From: Lonicera japonica
Taxonomy: Eukaryota > Streptophyta > Magnoliopsida > Dipsacales > Caprifoliaceae
Reading direction: 5' to 3'
NCBI GenBank assembly: GCA_021464415.1
Contig: CM038471.1
Span: 76,118,414-76,182,413 of the forward strand
Length of the DNA stretch: 64,000 bases
The stretch's first letter is position 1; each line of letters starts with the position of its first letter. Made by a program: the position numbers and the translations under genes. Positions 1 through 19,180 of this stretch are shown here, piece by piece. Below the pieces are notes generated by a model that saw only the letters and a list, made by a program, of their open reading frames with translations, was not told where the DNA came from and searched no databases.

Positions 1-389
1 CTCTTCTTTTGGGATGTCTCAAATTAAGAGTCTCATTTCCTTGAAAAAATCGATATACAAAATTGTTTGTCTTTTGAGAATATGATATAGACTGAACGCT
101 TCTGTTCCAATATAACATCCACTGACAACATTAAGTTTCTAGATCATAAATTAAAGACACTTGTGCTTCGGAGATTGTGGGTTCCATTCCCCTCCCCCTT
201 CTTTCAACTGTGCTTGTAAGAAGTGACTAAGAACTTCCTTTAAATGAAAAGAAAAAAAAAACTTGAAGACACCACATTTGCTATGGACGTATATTTAAAA
301 AAAGGAACTTGTGTTAAAAATCTTGTTGTTAGCTTTGGGAATTGAGAAGTGTGTTCGTATGTGGTGAATCCTTTTGTATTATCTTGTAG

Positions 390-2771
<2,382 letters not shown>

Positions 2772-2987
2772 TTTCCTTCACATAGCAATGGGAAAAAATG
2801 ATGCACAAATATTTTTCTGTGCGGGTGAGCTTGGATCTACTGACGCTGGTGCCCCCTTTGATTTGGCTCTTGTTAACACGTTGATCTTCGCAATTGTGAT
2901 TTTGAGTTTTATTTTAGGTTCTATATTGATCTTGGGTTGTTTTACATTTGGTACTTGTTTGAGTCGAGCTTTGAGCTTTTCTAAATT

Positions 2988-2993
2988 AATAAA
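2988..2993 (+). terminator. Putative polyadenylation signal AATAAA, reductase copy 1
   Basis: AATAAA about 215 bp after the stop codon, in a block conserved downstream of all three copies (ending AATAAATTAGTAAT). Conservation among paralogues supports use as a near-upstream element. Confidence 0.5.
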
Positions 2994-2999
2994 TTAGTA

Positions 3000-5960
3000 A
3001 TCCTACATATGTCATTTGAGTTTTAGCAATGAGGAGCACAAAATCTCATACTAAACGAATATGTTATTCCTTTTGGTTTATTTTTCTTTTGTTTTGTCTA
3101 TAATAGGCCGAGTTGGGTTTATTTTTACTTTTTTATTTTGTTTTATATATATATATATAAAGAAGGTACAAGTCTACTCTAACTTGAAACCAATGTTCTA
3201 TTCATCTATTGAATTCCAGTATAGCTCGCATATATACACAATTGGAATAATAGAAGAGTACATATATTAGGGATTAGGGAATGCTTACTTGTGACTCGTA
3301 ATTATAATCTAATGTGAATTGTAGATGAAGAAGTTAAATCCGGTAGTTTCAACTCATTTGTTAAAAAAAGAAAATATATATATATTTTAAAGAAGTTCAT
3401 CGGAACCTACCCAAAAATAACGATATTTCATATATAATTTATTATTTTCTTTAATGAACATTTTTTTTTTTTAGAATTGTGATGCATGAATTTGAATAGC
3501 GCCACCGGTCTTTTGGAAGAAACTTTGGGGCTTGAAACTTCACGTCATCCCCACAAATTTGAATCTGCATAAGTAAGCATGGCGTTCCTGCAATTCCTTG
3601 GGTTTAAACCCTGACGAAATGCCAATTGTGCTAACTTCTCAATCCTTCAATTGCTCAGTTTAACAGACATTGTTTAAGTAAATTTATAATTTGTCTTATA
3701 TTTTTTTTCTCGTGAACGTTTGTTTTGTTAAATTCATGATACCTAAGGGAATTCACGGTTCGCTTTAGCTCAATTTTACGCGGAAGTTTCACCCGAATTA
3801 ACTATTTTAATTTTGTGTAGTATGCCAATTGAAATCACTGGATGGAGAGGCTAAAATCGACCCTGGTGAGTTCGGTTGACCGATTTTCATCTTAACTTAT
3901 TGGACTGGCAACATTTATGAAGAGTTTATATATATATATATATATATATATGCAACCTTTTAACTAAGTTTTCAAATTAGTCACCCAAAAAAAAAAAACA
4001 AACTAATTTTTCAAATTTTATTAGTTTATTTTGACCCTGCAAATGCAAAATCCGAGGATAAGCAAATTAAAACTAGTGAACTACAACTTAACAGGAAAAC
4101 AAGTGTGAAGCACATACCAAAGTAGGACAGTTTTGAAGCCTACATATTAAAAATTCCAATGGATAATCATGATATACATTGTAACTTACGCTTTATTTGA
4201 TAACATCACTTAAATTTGAAAATTAAAAAAATTTCAGATTCAAATGGGTTTAAAGTTGTTTGTTAAAAAAAAATAAAAAAAATTATGTGTCAACTTAATT
4301 TTCTCCATTCAAAACTAAAAAAATTCATCTAAATTTTAAGTGGTAAATTCTCCACTTAAAACTGTAAACTTAATTTTAAAGAGTTAAAATACCTATTGTA
4401 CCTTCTTACATTTTATAATCATGTGATCCAAATAAACTAATAAAGGCAAAATTGTCATACTAAAAAATTTTCAATTTTTAGATGTGTTATATTTAAACAA
4501 ATAATATTTTTTCAGACATAGTTTTCATAACCAAATAAACAATTTTTTGAATTTCAATTTTCAGTTTTTTTAACAAACGGTACCTTAGATTATACATGAT
4601 TCTTAGATATTAAAAACAACTACAGACTCTTTCATTTTCTAGACTTCTATACCCCATTTTAGTAAAGGGTGATTTTGCTTTTATCCACCATATCTTACAG
4701 TTAATCTGCGGTATTAAGTTAATTCACAAATGTGGGTAGACAGGCAAAAAAATATTATTAATTTAATTTTATAAATATTATTTTAAATAATAATTTAATA
4801 CCTAAATATTTACTAAATTAATAAGTACAACTACTTTAAAATTTTATATTATAATATTATTAAATCTGTCCTGTTTCCAAACAATCGAAATCTGAACTCT
4901 CTCCTCTTCCATCTTCAACTTCTCGCTCCCCTTCGTCCTATGGTTACTGTAATCTTAGATTTGGGGCTTTATAGATTTTCTTTCAATAGTCAATAAAGAG
5001 CAGATCCGTTTTCAACCCACATTTAAAATTTCCTGCAACTCTCTCTCCATTGAACTAAAATCCATATTTCAACATTTTCAACCCACACTCAAAATTTCCT
5101 GCACATATTCTAAATTAATGGCTAACTTTAGTTCTTTTAAATTTGCTCCATCCTTTTACAAACTTTCTTTCAACCCACCCAGCCAAAGCTCTTTCGATCG
5201 TAACCCCTATTTACTTGATTTTTACTAATACTTTAACAATATTATTGAATTTATTTTTCTAATTAAGATTATTAAATGTAAAACACAAAATTTTGTTCGG
5301 ATTCATGACCCCTCTCTTTCTCCAGCAAACCAACTGACTAGATCATGACCACCCACCAACCCTCTCTCTCATTAAATAATTGAAACAAATCTCAATCTAT
5401 CCCGTAGAGAAGATTATCGGAATGTCGAGAAAGGCAGAGGCATTGGGTTGGTTAACAAAGAGTTTGAATAGGGAAATAACACTAATCAAGGGACTGTTTA
5501 GTTAAGAAATTTCGGTTTTCTTATAAAATTATTTCAGAACAAGCGGGCTGAAGTGAATATTTGAACCGGTAATATCGTGAAACTTTGTAAGGTTAATATG
5601 AAAGAGATTACATAAATTATATTTGGATTAAGAATCTTAATTAAAATAAAATTTAAATTTATATAATTATAAATTAATTTTAGTTGGTAGATATATTTAT
5701 TAATTTTGAAAGGGTAAATTGTAAAACTTTATACAAAATTTTATAATTTAAAGGTGAATTAACTATAAGATACAGTGGATAACAACAAAATCATTCTTTA
5801 GTAAAACACTCCTTGAAAGCTCAACAACCCAGGTTTAACCTAACTTAGTAAAGCCCAATTAAGTTAAATCCCAACTTGGCCCATTGTCTAACAAATTCCA
5901 AATTAAAGCTTGGAACCTTTTTTTTCTTGTAAACTCTTAAAGGTTTTTCCTTTTCTTTTT
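3000..5960. other. Intergenic, reductase copy 1 to the MULE: no gene seen
   Basis: AT-rich sequence with TA repeats (3922-3950). Part of it (3660-4100, with CAAATGCAAAATCCGAGGAT) recurs at about 17500-17900, so it belongs to the duplicated unit. A stretch at about 4665-4860 resembles, in inverse orientation, sequence near 37250-37460. No open frame with recognisable content. Confidence 0.6.
3482..3604 (-). repeat. Conserved 3'-flank block of the reductase unit, inverted after copy 1
   Basis: Contains GCGCCACCGGTCTTTTGGAA, CTTTGGGGCTTGAAACTT and GGCGTTCCTGCAATTCCTTG. These are the reverse complement of the block found after copies 2 (15361-15475) and 3 (26583-26725). No gene recognised in it. 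Confidence 0.8.
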
Positions 5961-5967
5961 TGTTTTT

Positions 5968-7138
5968 GGGGTTTATTGACTTAACCTCTTGTGCTAATAG
6001 CCTTATTTGAGAAACTCCCTCAAATAAATTTTTATTAGAAATAACCCCCTAAAACTTGACACCGTTAACTTTTCATCAATTTTCAATTTTTTTGGACCAA
6101 AATACTCTTCCCTATCTTCTTCTTCATCTCCATTTCAATTTAAACCCTACCACCACTACCACTACCACCATCCCCATCCCTTTTTCTCTCTAAACCATAT
6201 CTCTTTTTCATCCCAATAACATCAAATCTCACCTCTCATCAAAATAACATCAAATCTCTCTCTCATCCCCACCTAAATCATATCCACACTAAAATCAATC
6301 CAAACCAACCAAAGGGATGGAGCTCACGAATTTTTATATCAAACCATTACATCACTTCAATCCAAAAATATATAAATTATCGTGCTTTTAATTAGTGTGT
6401 GAATGCAGTTGTTAGGTTTTTTGCAAAATTTGTGTGATTTGTGGGTGGTGTACCGTAGATGAAGCCGTAACATGCACCGGTGAAATTGAAGTATTCATCG
6501 TTGAAGTACGTATTTCATCAAAACAGAGCACCCAGACCCACAATCAGCTGCTTTGTCTTCTCCACCGACGACCCTCAGTCTTCTGCTAAAAATGACGTCG
6601 ACGACCTCCCTCTTCTCCACTGTTTACCCACCACCATCATTCCAACAGAAAACCAATCCAGATCAAAGTGCAGGGAGGAGATTTGTGCCCATCAATAGTA
6701 CATAAAACCAATCATTCTTCTCCACCGTTTACCCACCACCAGTATTCATCGTTCTAACCTATTAATATCTCTCCAATCATCACCGTGCCCATTAATAGTA
6801 ACAAGTCTAGGCAGTCCACTTCCGACCACCACCAATCCACCATCAATCTCAAATTAATTTTGCTCTTGATCTGAGTTTCGATCTAGATTTAATTTTGGGT
6901 TTCATTTGGAGATCTGTATTTTGTTTTGGTTTAGATCTCATTTGAGATTGTAAGGTTATGGTTTAAATTGAAATGGGGATGAAGAAGAAGATATGTAGGG
7001 GTATTTTGGTCCAAAAAAATTGAAAATGGATGAAAAGTTAACGATGTCAGGTTTTAGGGGGTTATGTCTAATAAAAATTTATTTGGGGGGTTTTCTCAAA
7101 TAAGTCTATTAGCGCAGGGGGTTAAGTCAATAAACCCC
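5968..7138. mobile_element. Mutator-like non-autonomous element with long terminal inverted repeats (1171 bp)
   Basis: About 180 bp terminal inverted repeats beginning GGGGTTTATTGACTTAACC, flanked by TTTGTTTTT and TTTATTTTT (8 of 9 identical). The interior is C-rich (6120-6800) with no recognisable gene. The homologous flank near 20030 in the next unit is uninterrupted (CTTAAAGGTTTTCCCAATAT), giving an empty site. Long TIRs and a 9 bp duplication suit the MULE group. Confidence 0.75.
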
Positions 7139-7550
7139 TTTATTTTTTCTTAAAAAATAAAAATAAATCAATATTTCTTCCTTTGCTATAATTACAAATA
7201 AATACTTAACCTCGTGTAAGACTTGAACCCATAATCTCAATTCAAACCCAAGCTCTAATCAACAATTTTACTTTTCAAGGCTAATCCAAGAAAAGTAGAA
7301 TAGGAAAAAAAGAATGCTCAATTTTACTCATTCAAACATATGCAAAGCATTACAAAAGTTTCAAATACAAAGGTGTTAATAATTACAAATCCATTGATTT
7401 AAACACTAGACAAATCCATAATTGTTGTGTGCGTTGATTGGGTAGATTTACCCTTTTTACATAAACCATTGTGGATGCTTTCATAGCCAAACCAAAAAAT
7501 GTGAATATTGGGAACTATACTAGTTGTATAAGAAATACTAAACATACTAA

Positions 7551-7976
7551 GACCATTTATACTGCATAGGCTAAAAGGCCAAATATGCATTTGCAGATGG
7601 CCTATCGCACATGCCAAAAGTGTATATTAAGTTAAAAAAGGTAAAGGCAAGCTAAATTTAGAGGCCGGCAAAATTTTAGCTCGCACGATAAATGATCTGT
7701 CGGAGGAAACAAATTACACTTCCACGACATATCATATGTCATGGGTAAAGATTTATGCCCTCCCACGACATATCATATGTCGTGAGAATGTACACTTTTT
7801 TGTTTGGGGTGTTGCACGACACTTGATGTGTCGTTTAATACAATTTTTTTTCTCTCCCCATACATGATGTATCGTGGGAGGCTTTTTTACATTTTTCCCA
7901 CTGCATTTTATTCTCAATTAATAGGCTAAATAAACACTTTTAACCTACACTTTTAACTTAAGCATTGCAGATGGTC
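7551..7976. mobile_element. MITE with TAA target duplication carrying five imperfect palindromes
   Basis: Ends GACCATTTATACTGCATAGG and, reverse complement, GACCATCTGCAATGCTTAAG, flanked by TAA at 7548-7550 and 7977-7979. Between 7680 and 7880 there are five related palindromes of the form CACGACATATSATRTGTCGT, spaced 40-50 bp. No coding capacity. Confidence 0.7.
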
Positions 7977-8466
7977 TAATAGTGAATTGAATCGTGAAGT
8001 CAATCAAATCAGATCGTTTAACGGACTAAAATCGATTAGGGTCATTTTGGTTTCAATCGGTTAATTTTTGAGTTTAAATTATAATTTTGGGCCATGGATC
8101 TATATCATTTCTAAAATTTTTTAATCATGAACAAATAAATACAAAATTTAATTATTTTGAGCCTTTTTTACACTAAATCAAACCAAAATTTTTGAAAAAT
8201 TGCTCAATTCTAATTGTTTTGATTCAAATATTTAGTTTTGGCTACTTTTTGCATATTATTCCTATCACATATCCTTACCGAAATGCGTTAAATAAGTTGC
8301 ACTTTCACAAGATTTACACGCCAAGGACAACAAGGGTGGAACCAAAATTTAAACTTAACTTGAACTTGACTAGCACAGTAGCACTTAGCAATAAATAAAA
8401 TAAATAACAATACGACAAATATATATATATATATATACATACATAATACATAAAGGGTACATTTCA

Positions 8467-8836
8467 TGTATAGACCTTAATTTAAGGACCATATTTACGG
8501 ATTGGGCCATTTAGCACGCGTCCTGATAGAATTTAGTGGGGATGTACTTCATCTTGTGTAAAATATCTCCACCAAATTTTATTAAAAAATTTAACTAGGA
8601 AGTGAGTTAACTACATGATTGAAAAATATTGGTTTAGAAATAGTTATATATATGTTCAATATTTTTTAATCATGTAATTAACTCATTTTTCGGTTGAATT
8701 TTTTTTAATGAAATTTAGTGGAGATGTTCTACACATGATGAAGAACATCCCCACCAAATTGCATTAAAAATTTCATCGAGAAACGTGTCAAATGGCCCGG
8801 TCCGTAAATAAGGTTCTTAAGTTACGGTTCTTACTT
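8467..8836. mobile_element. Foldback element with GGCCCGGTCCGTAA ends next to TA repeats
   Basis: The outer arms pair imperfectly (ATTTACGGATTGGGCCATTT on the left with AAATGGCCCGGTCCGTAAAT on the right). Inner arms repeat GGTGGAGATATTTT / AGTGGGGATGT sequences like the intron elements of the reductase genes. Flanked by TATATATA on both sides. Confidence 0.55.
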
Positions 8837-9593
8837 GAAAATTTTCATATATATATATACATATATTAAAATATTAAACATCTATTATATAAAAAGATGT
8901 CTAACACAAATATCTAATAAAAAAAGAAATGTCAAAAAAATACTATTTACAAAATTCCTTATCGAGCCTTCATATTCTAAAAACATTGAATGATATATTT
9001 GTTAGGTGCTTACCAGGAATCTTATTGCTATCATATTTGTCACAAACAACTTTAATGTAAAAAAAATTATCATTGACATTCCCTATGTCTCGCTTAGGAA
9101 GAAATTAGTGCAATTACATACACTCGACCCATGTGGAGAGAGAGTTGTTGGTAAGAACCTACTTAACATCATGCAATAGAGTGCTGAAGAGTTTTTAAAT
9201 AAGACATGCCTAATAAAAATGAATATACTTAAATAATTCGGCCTAAATGATAAGATTGTGTTGTTAAACACTCACCTAATATCAAACAATAGAACATAGT
9301 GATTGTGATAAATAAAAAAAATATTAAAATATATTTTTAGTTAATTTTAAAAAGTGTGTTTGTGACATATTTATAGTACGTAAATAACACCTTATATAAA
9401 AGTTATTCATTTATCAAAAATAATTATATTTTTGTCCCCATTGTTTTAAAACTTTACACAAAAATCCCCGGCTATACAACAAAAAATTCGAATCCAAGTG
9501 GCGTGGCACGCGTTCCCTCTCCGCCCTAGATGAAAACGAATAACCTAAAAAAAAAGATGCATTTTTGGATGAGCCGCCGCATGCGGTAAGCCT

Positions 9594-9667
9594 TGACGTC
9601 AGCGCTCCTCCCCGCCACTTCACTCATGAAGTCATTGCTGATCTGACTTCTCTTCTTCTATATATAG
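9594..9667 (+). promoter_or_regulatory. Core promoter of reductase copy 2: TGACGTCA palindrome, TATA box, GCC-like box just upstream
   Basis: A TATATATAG box lies at 9659-9667, about 95-100 bp before the ATG. A perfect TGACGTCA palindrome (bZIP/TGA-factor type core) is at 9594-9601, and AGCCGCC, a GCC-box sequence bound by ERF factors, is at 9572-9578. The surrounding 9556-9760 is shared with copy 3. Binding is predicted from motif identity only. Auxin or xenobiotic induction would fit what is reported for PCNT115-like genes, but nothing here proves it. Confidence 0.55.
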
Positions 9668-9760
9668 CATTCAACTCTTTAGTATTATATTGTGATTTTC
9701 AAGTGCTTATAATAATAAATCAACTACAATTTTTCAATACAAGAAAGAACACTTCAAGAA

Positions 9761-14548
<4,788 letters not shown>

Positions 14549-14771
14549 TTTCCTTCGCATAGAAACAGGAGAAACTTATATGCATATATTTTTCTAAGCT
14601 GGTGAGCTTGGAACTGCTAAATGCTGGTGCTGCATCTGAATTGGCTCTTGTTAACAGGTTGATCTTCGCGATTGTGGTTTTGGGTTGTATTTTAAGTTAT
14701 AGATTGATGTTGGGTTGTTTTGTTTTACATTTACTACTCGTTTGTTTCGAGCTTCTTTGCTTTTCCGAATC

Positions 14772-14777
14772 AATAAA
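14772..14777 (+). terminator. Putative polyadenylation signal AATAAA, reductase copy 2
   Basis: AATAAA about 225 bp after the stop codon, at the position equivalent to those of copies 1 and 3. Confidence 0.5.
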
Positions 14778-15360
14778 TTAGTAATCTTACACATGTAATT
14801 TGAGTTTTAGCAATGAGAGGCGCAAAACTCAAACTAAATTAATGCGTGGTTCCTTTGGGCATCTTTTTTTTTTCCCCTTTGTTTCATCCATACTACATTG
14901 AGTTTATATATATATAAAAGAAGATCTAAGTCTGTTCCTTTTAACTACAATAACAAATGACAATACACTCAATTCGTTTGAAGATGTGCGAGTTTGAAAA
15001 ATATGGAAGCTTGACTCATCAAAATTTGAAAAAGGTTAGTTAAGTTAGAGACAAAAAAGCACAAACCTTGTGTAATCAATGTTCAATTAATCCATTGAAT
15101 TCCAGTACAGCTTGCACAACTAGTTACACAATTGAAATAACAGAAAGGTATAATAGGGCATGCTTAACTGCGACTCGTGTATACATCAGCAGAAATTGAA
15201 AAGACAAAAATACACTTAAATGCAGCGATATTACTAGAGTACCAATTCTTCAAAGCGACTCAAAGTGCTTTTGCATCACTCGCAACTCAGAGTTTCACAA
15301 AAGCAGAGCCCGTGCGCCGTATCCTCAATACGTACCATGCTCGCAAAGATCACACCAAGA

Positions 15361-15475
15361 ATTGCAGGAACGCCATGCTTATGCAGATTCAAATTTGTGG
15401 GGATGACATGAAGTTTCAAGCCCCAAAGTTTCCTCCAAGAGACCGGTGGCGCTATTCAAATTCATGCATCAAAAT
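15361..15475 (+). repeat. Conserved 3'-flank block after reductase copy 2
   Basis: Reads GCAGGAACGCCATGCTTATG ... AAGACCGGTGGCGCTATTC-like sequence, matching the block after copy 3 in the same orientation. A short open frame runs through it but is not conserved between copies, so no gene is called. Confidence 0.75.
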
Positions 15476-15559
15476 TCTAGTTTTTAAATTAATTATAAAA
15501 TTCTTGTTACAAAAAAGTAAACAATTTATAAATTCTATAAACATAATATTTTGCTAAAG

Positions 15560-18380
15560 CTAAATATAACTGTGGTATGGTACTTAACACTAACTTGTTC
15601 AGTCAAACGAAAATAATTATTTTAATAATAGATGTAGCTCCATGTTTTTCCAAAAAGTTTTTTTATATTATGTTATTTGTACTTTCTAAATTTTTATTCT
15701 TCTCAAAGTGGAAATGGGGACATAAATTTCAATAGTTAAAGTGGTGACAACTTTTTTAAAAGAATTCTTACAAAATATAAAAAATGTCGATATGTGTACT
15801 TAATATTCTTTATTTTCTCACTAATTTAGGGGGAAAAAATTGAAGATAACTAAAAGTATAATTATCAATATAGTTATACTATATTTATGTGAACACGAAT
15901 ACACGATAAATTAGTCTAGTATAACTACATGAATAATTAGAACAATACAATGGTAGGTACTTTTTACTATAGGCTATGGTAGGTACCTTTTTAAATTTGT
16001 ATATTTTTATTTTATTTAAAGGCGATGGTTCATCTAATATTGTTATATTAACTATATGATGATTAATATGATGAGCAATTGATGTTCTTACTAATTTGTG
16101 GTAAATAGTGATATGGTGCAACTTATTATGGTATGCATGCACACATTATAATAAATATTCTATATTACTTAAAAAAGCAAAATAAATAGTTTCAGTTTTG
16201 AAGAAAAATCTCAAATTAAACAGCTAGTCTTTTTAACATCATGTAAACATCATTAAAATGTTAAATCACCGATTCGAATCTTAAAGATGTGTTAATTTAG
16301 ATAAATACCAATCATAACCTATAGTGGAAAGTACATACCATTCCATTACTCTAAATAATTATACTGTTAAAAGGTGATTATTGAGACCTACTAAATAATA
16401 TCCATATTTTATATATAACTTATTATTATTTTCTTTAATGAATATTTTTTTGAAAAATTCATAGACAACATGCATAGTTGGAGATGCTTCTATGTAGTGA
16501 TCATTTCTAGATAGGGATGGCAAAAATACACGTGAGTTCAAGTACCCTCAGGTTCTTGACCTGTTTGGGGCGGATATGGGGACAACTAATCGAGGGCATA
16601 TTTAGGTCGGAGATTTTATTTTAAAATTAGTTGGCTTTGGGAATGAGAGTTTTCACCCCGTGCACGTTCGATTTATATTTAATTTTGTAATTTTTTTTAC
16701 TTTGTACTTATATATATACTAGTTTTTCTGCATATGCATTGTACGTGATTTTAGTGCTTGATAAATGTTATTAAGTCCATTAATGAATATGTATATACTA
16801 AGAATTAAATAATTAGTATGAAATAAAAATAATAACTTATAAACAAAACATAGTATAAAGTGTAAAATTCAATTAATAATTATAAGAAAATCATATAAAT
16901 TTGTCGCCTTGAATTTTTTAGTGCATAGGTGGCCAAACCACTCTTAATCATATATATATATATTTAGAATTTGTAAATTAATATAAATTTGATTTATTAT
17001 AATGTTAAAAGCAATCAATAAAAATAGAGTTTAATATTCATATCTTTATGCTGAGTTTTGGAACAAAATTCTAATTCATGCTAAAAGTTTTGTAATTTTA
17101 ATACGATCTATTAAATAGAAAATTTGTTATGAAGTTATATATAAGTTTTATATAAAACACTTAATTCAACACAAACTCTAAATTATTTAATTATTTTAGC
17201 CAATAAAGTGAAGCTTGAATTTATTTAGAATAATAATATTAATATAAAAATACTAATTATTGCTCCAACCATTGATAGAGCACCTGACTTGCACTTAATT
17301 ACAAAACCCGCCCCCTACTTATTCAACAAGGTACACGAAGGCCCTTAATCCACTGAACTTTTTAAATTGCACAAACGCCCCCTAACTTTTATACTGCTGC
17401 ACAAAACTCCGTATACTCGGTAAAAATTTATAAAAAATTCAGATGGGGCCATGGCCCCTCCTGGTCCCCACATGGCTCCGGCCCTGCTGTTTAAGTAAAA
17501 TTACGATTTATCTTTTATTTTTTTCTCATGAAAGCTTGTTTGGTTAAATTTATAATACATAAGAATATTTACGGTTCGATTTTGCCTAGAAATTTATTTG
17601 GTTAAATTTATAATACATAAGGGTATTCATAATTCGATTTGGTTCGGCTTTGCACATGAATTTCGTTCAAACCGACTATTTTAATTTTGTATAGTATGCC
17701 AATCGAACCGAACATGTAGAGAGAGAGGCTAAAATCAACCTTTGGTGAGTTTGGTTGGTCGATTTTCATCAGTTAAGGGCTGGCACCATTTATGAAGTAT
17801 TTTTTACGACCCTTCAACTATTTTTTCAAATTTTATTAGCCTATTTTGATCCTGCAAATGCAAAATCCGAGGATAAGCAGCAAATTAAAACTACAGCTTA
17901 AAGAGGGAAATAAATTTGAAGGACATACCAAAGGAGGATAGTTTTGGAAAAAAGAAAAAGAAATTAAGAACATTTTGGACAAGACCGGTCTTGAGTTTTA
18001 AGCTGAAACAAAATTCAGGAATATTTTGTATTTTTTTATGGTCATGTAAAATACACCAATAAACTTACAATAAAGAAAATTACCATGAGCCAGATAACTA
18101 AAATACATTAAGAATTTAGAGAAAGAGATTTATTAAATAGTACGAAAACTTCGAAAAGAAAAACCAAAAAAAGAATTAACTGAAAATCTCGTTAAACAAA
18201 GTTAATAAATAATTTAGTCAATAAAAAAACTAAAAGGTTGAGCTTTATTTTACAAAAAAAATAAATAAAAATAAATTCAAATCAACTCAATATAAAGAGA
18301 AATTAGAGAGAGTGTTGTGTGTTGTGAATACGGACGATTGTTGTAACCTTGTAGGTTTATTTTAATTAGTGGTTGGATAC
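15560..18380. other. Intergenic, after reductase copy 2: no gene seen
   Basis: AT-rich. At about 17420-17490 there is what looks like one end of a hAT-type element (GGGGCCATGGCCCC followed by GGCTCCGGCCCTG, reverse complement CAGGGCCGGAGCC). At about 16514 TAGGGATGGCAAAAATAC resembles another hAT-type end. Neither partner end was found. Confidence 0.5.
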
Positions 18381-18389
18381 TAAGACTTA

Positions 18390-19180
18390 GGGGTTGTTTG
18401 TTTTTTTAGCTTTTGAATGCTGAATACTAGATGTTGAATTATGAATACTTAATGCTGAATAAAACTTTTAAAAAATGTGTTTCGTTTTAATTAATTTTGA
18501 ATGTTGAATACATGGCATGTTATAATTTTACCCCTTATTAGTGTTTTATAAATCTATTTAATGGCTCAAAAGAATATGTGTATTGATGGAATAAAAATTC
18601 ATTAAATTTAAATTAAGCATTCAGCACATGAATTGCTTCTTAATGCTAAATTTTAATCCAATTTAGCATTACAGCCCCCTGTTGTTTGGTTAATATTTGA
18701 AGTTGAGTTTTTGAGTGAAGTTAATGAGAAGTGTGCAAATAGGTTGAAAAATGAATTTAGTTTTTGTGGGAATTTTTTTCAACCAATTCAAAAAAATTCA
18801 CAAAAAAAACTCAAAAAATGGTTACAATGGATCTTATTTTACAGATCTCAATGAGTAGGTTTCAAATATATTTTTTTTATCCAATTCTAATTTTTGGATT
18901 TAAAGTTATGGTGTTTTAAAAATTTTATGAGAGAGAAAATAAAGTGAAGTAAATTTTGAAAAGTGTGAAAGTAAAGTTGCTTTTTGGTAGAAAGTTTAAA
19001 AACTAGATTTTAAAATACTAACCAAACAAGGGCAAGAGGCAAGAAAACAAGCACCAATTATACTTCTTAATGCTAAATAGACTTCCATTCAGCATTAAGT
19101 GATAAAAACAAACACCAATTATACTTCTTAATGCTAAATAGACTTCCATTCAGCATTAAGTGGTAAAAACAAACACCACC
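18390..19180. mobile_element. Tourist-like MITE with nested second MITE (791 bp)
   Basis: Ends GGGGTTGTTTGTTTTTTTAG and, in reverse complement, GGTGGTGTTTGTTTTTACC, flanked by TTA at 18387-18389 and 19181-19183. A 61 bp unit containing ACTTCTTAATGCTAAATAG is tandemly duplicated near the right end (19052-19112, 19113-19172). About 18673-19033 is a nested element (GTTTGGTTAATATTTGAAG versus GTTTGGTTAGTATTTT). Confidence 0.65.

Noticed and set aside
6480..6698. 72 aa frame in the MULE interior
   Set aside because: Low-complexity C-rich sequence with no recognisable domain.
7680..7880. CRISPR-like array of spaced palindromes
   Set aside because: Plant nuclear sequence, imperfect units, spacers not uniform, and the whole lies within a TAA-flanked MITE.
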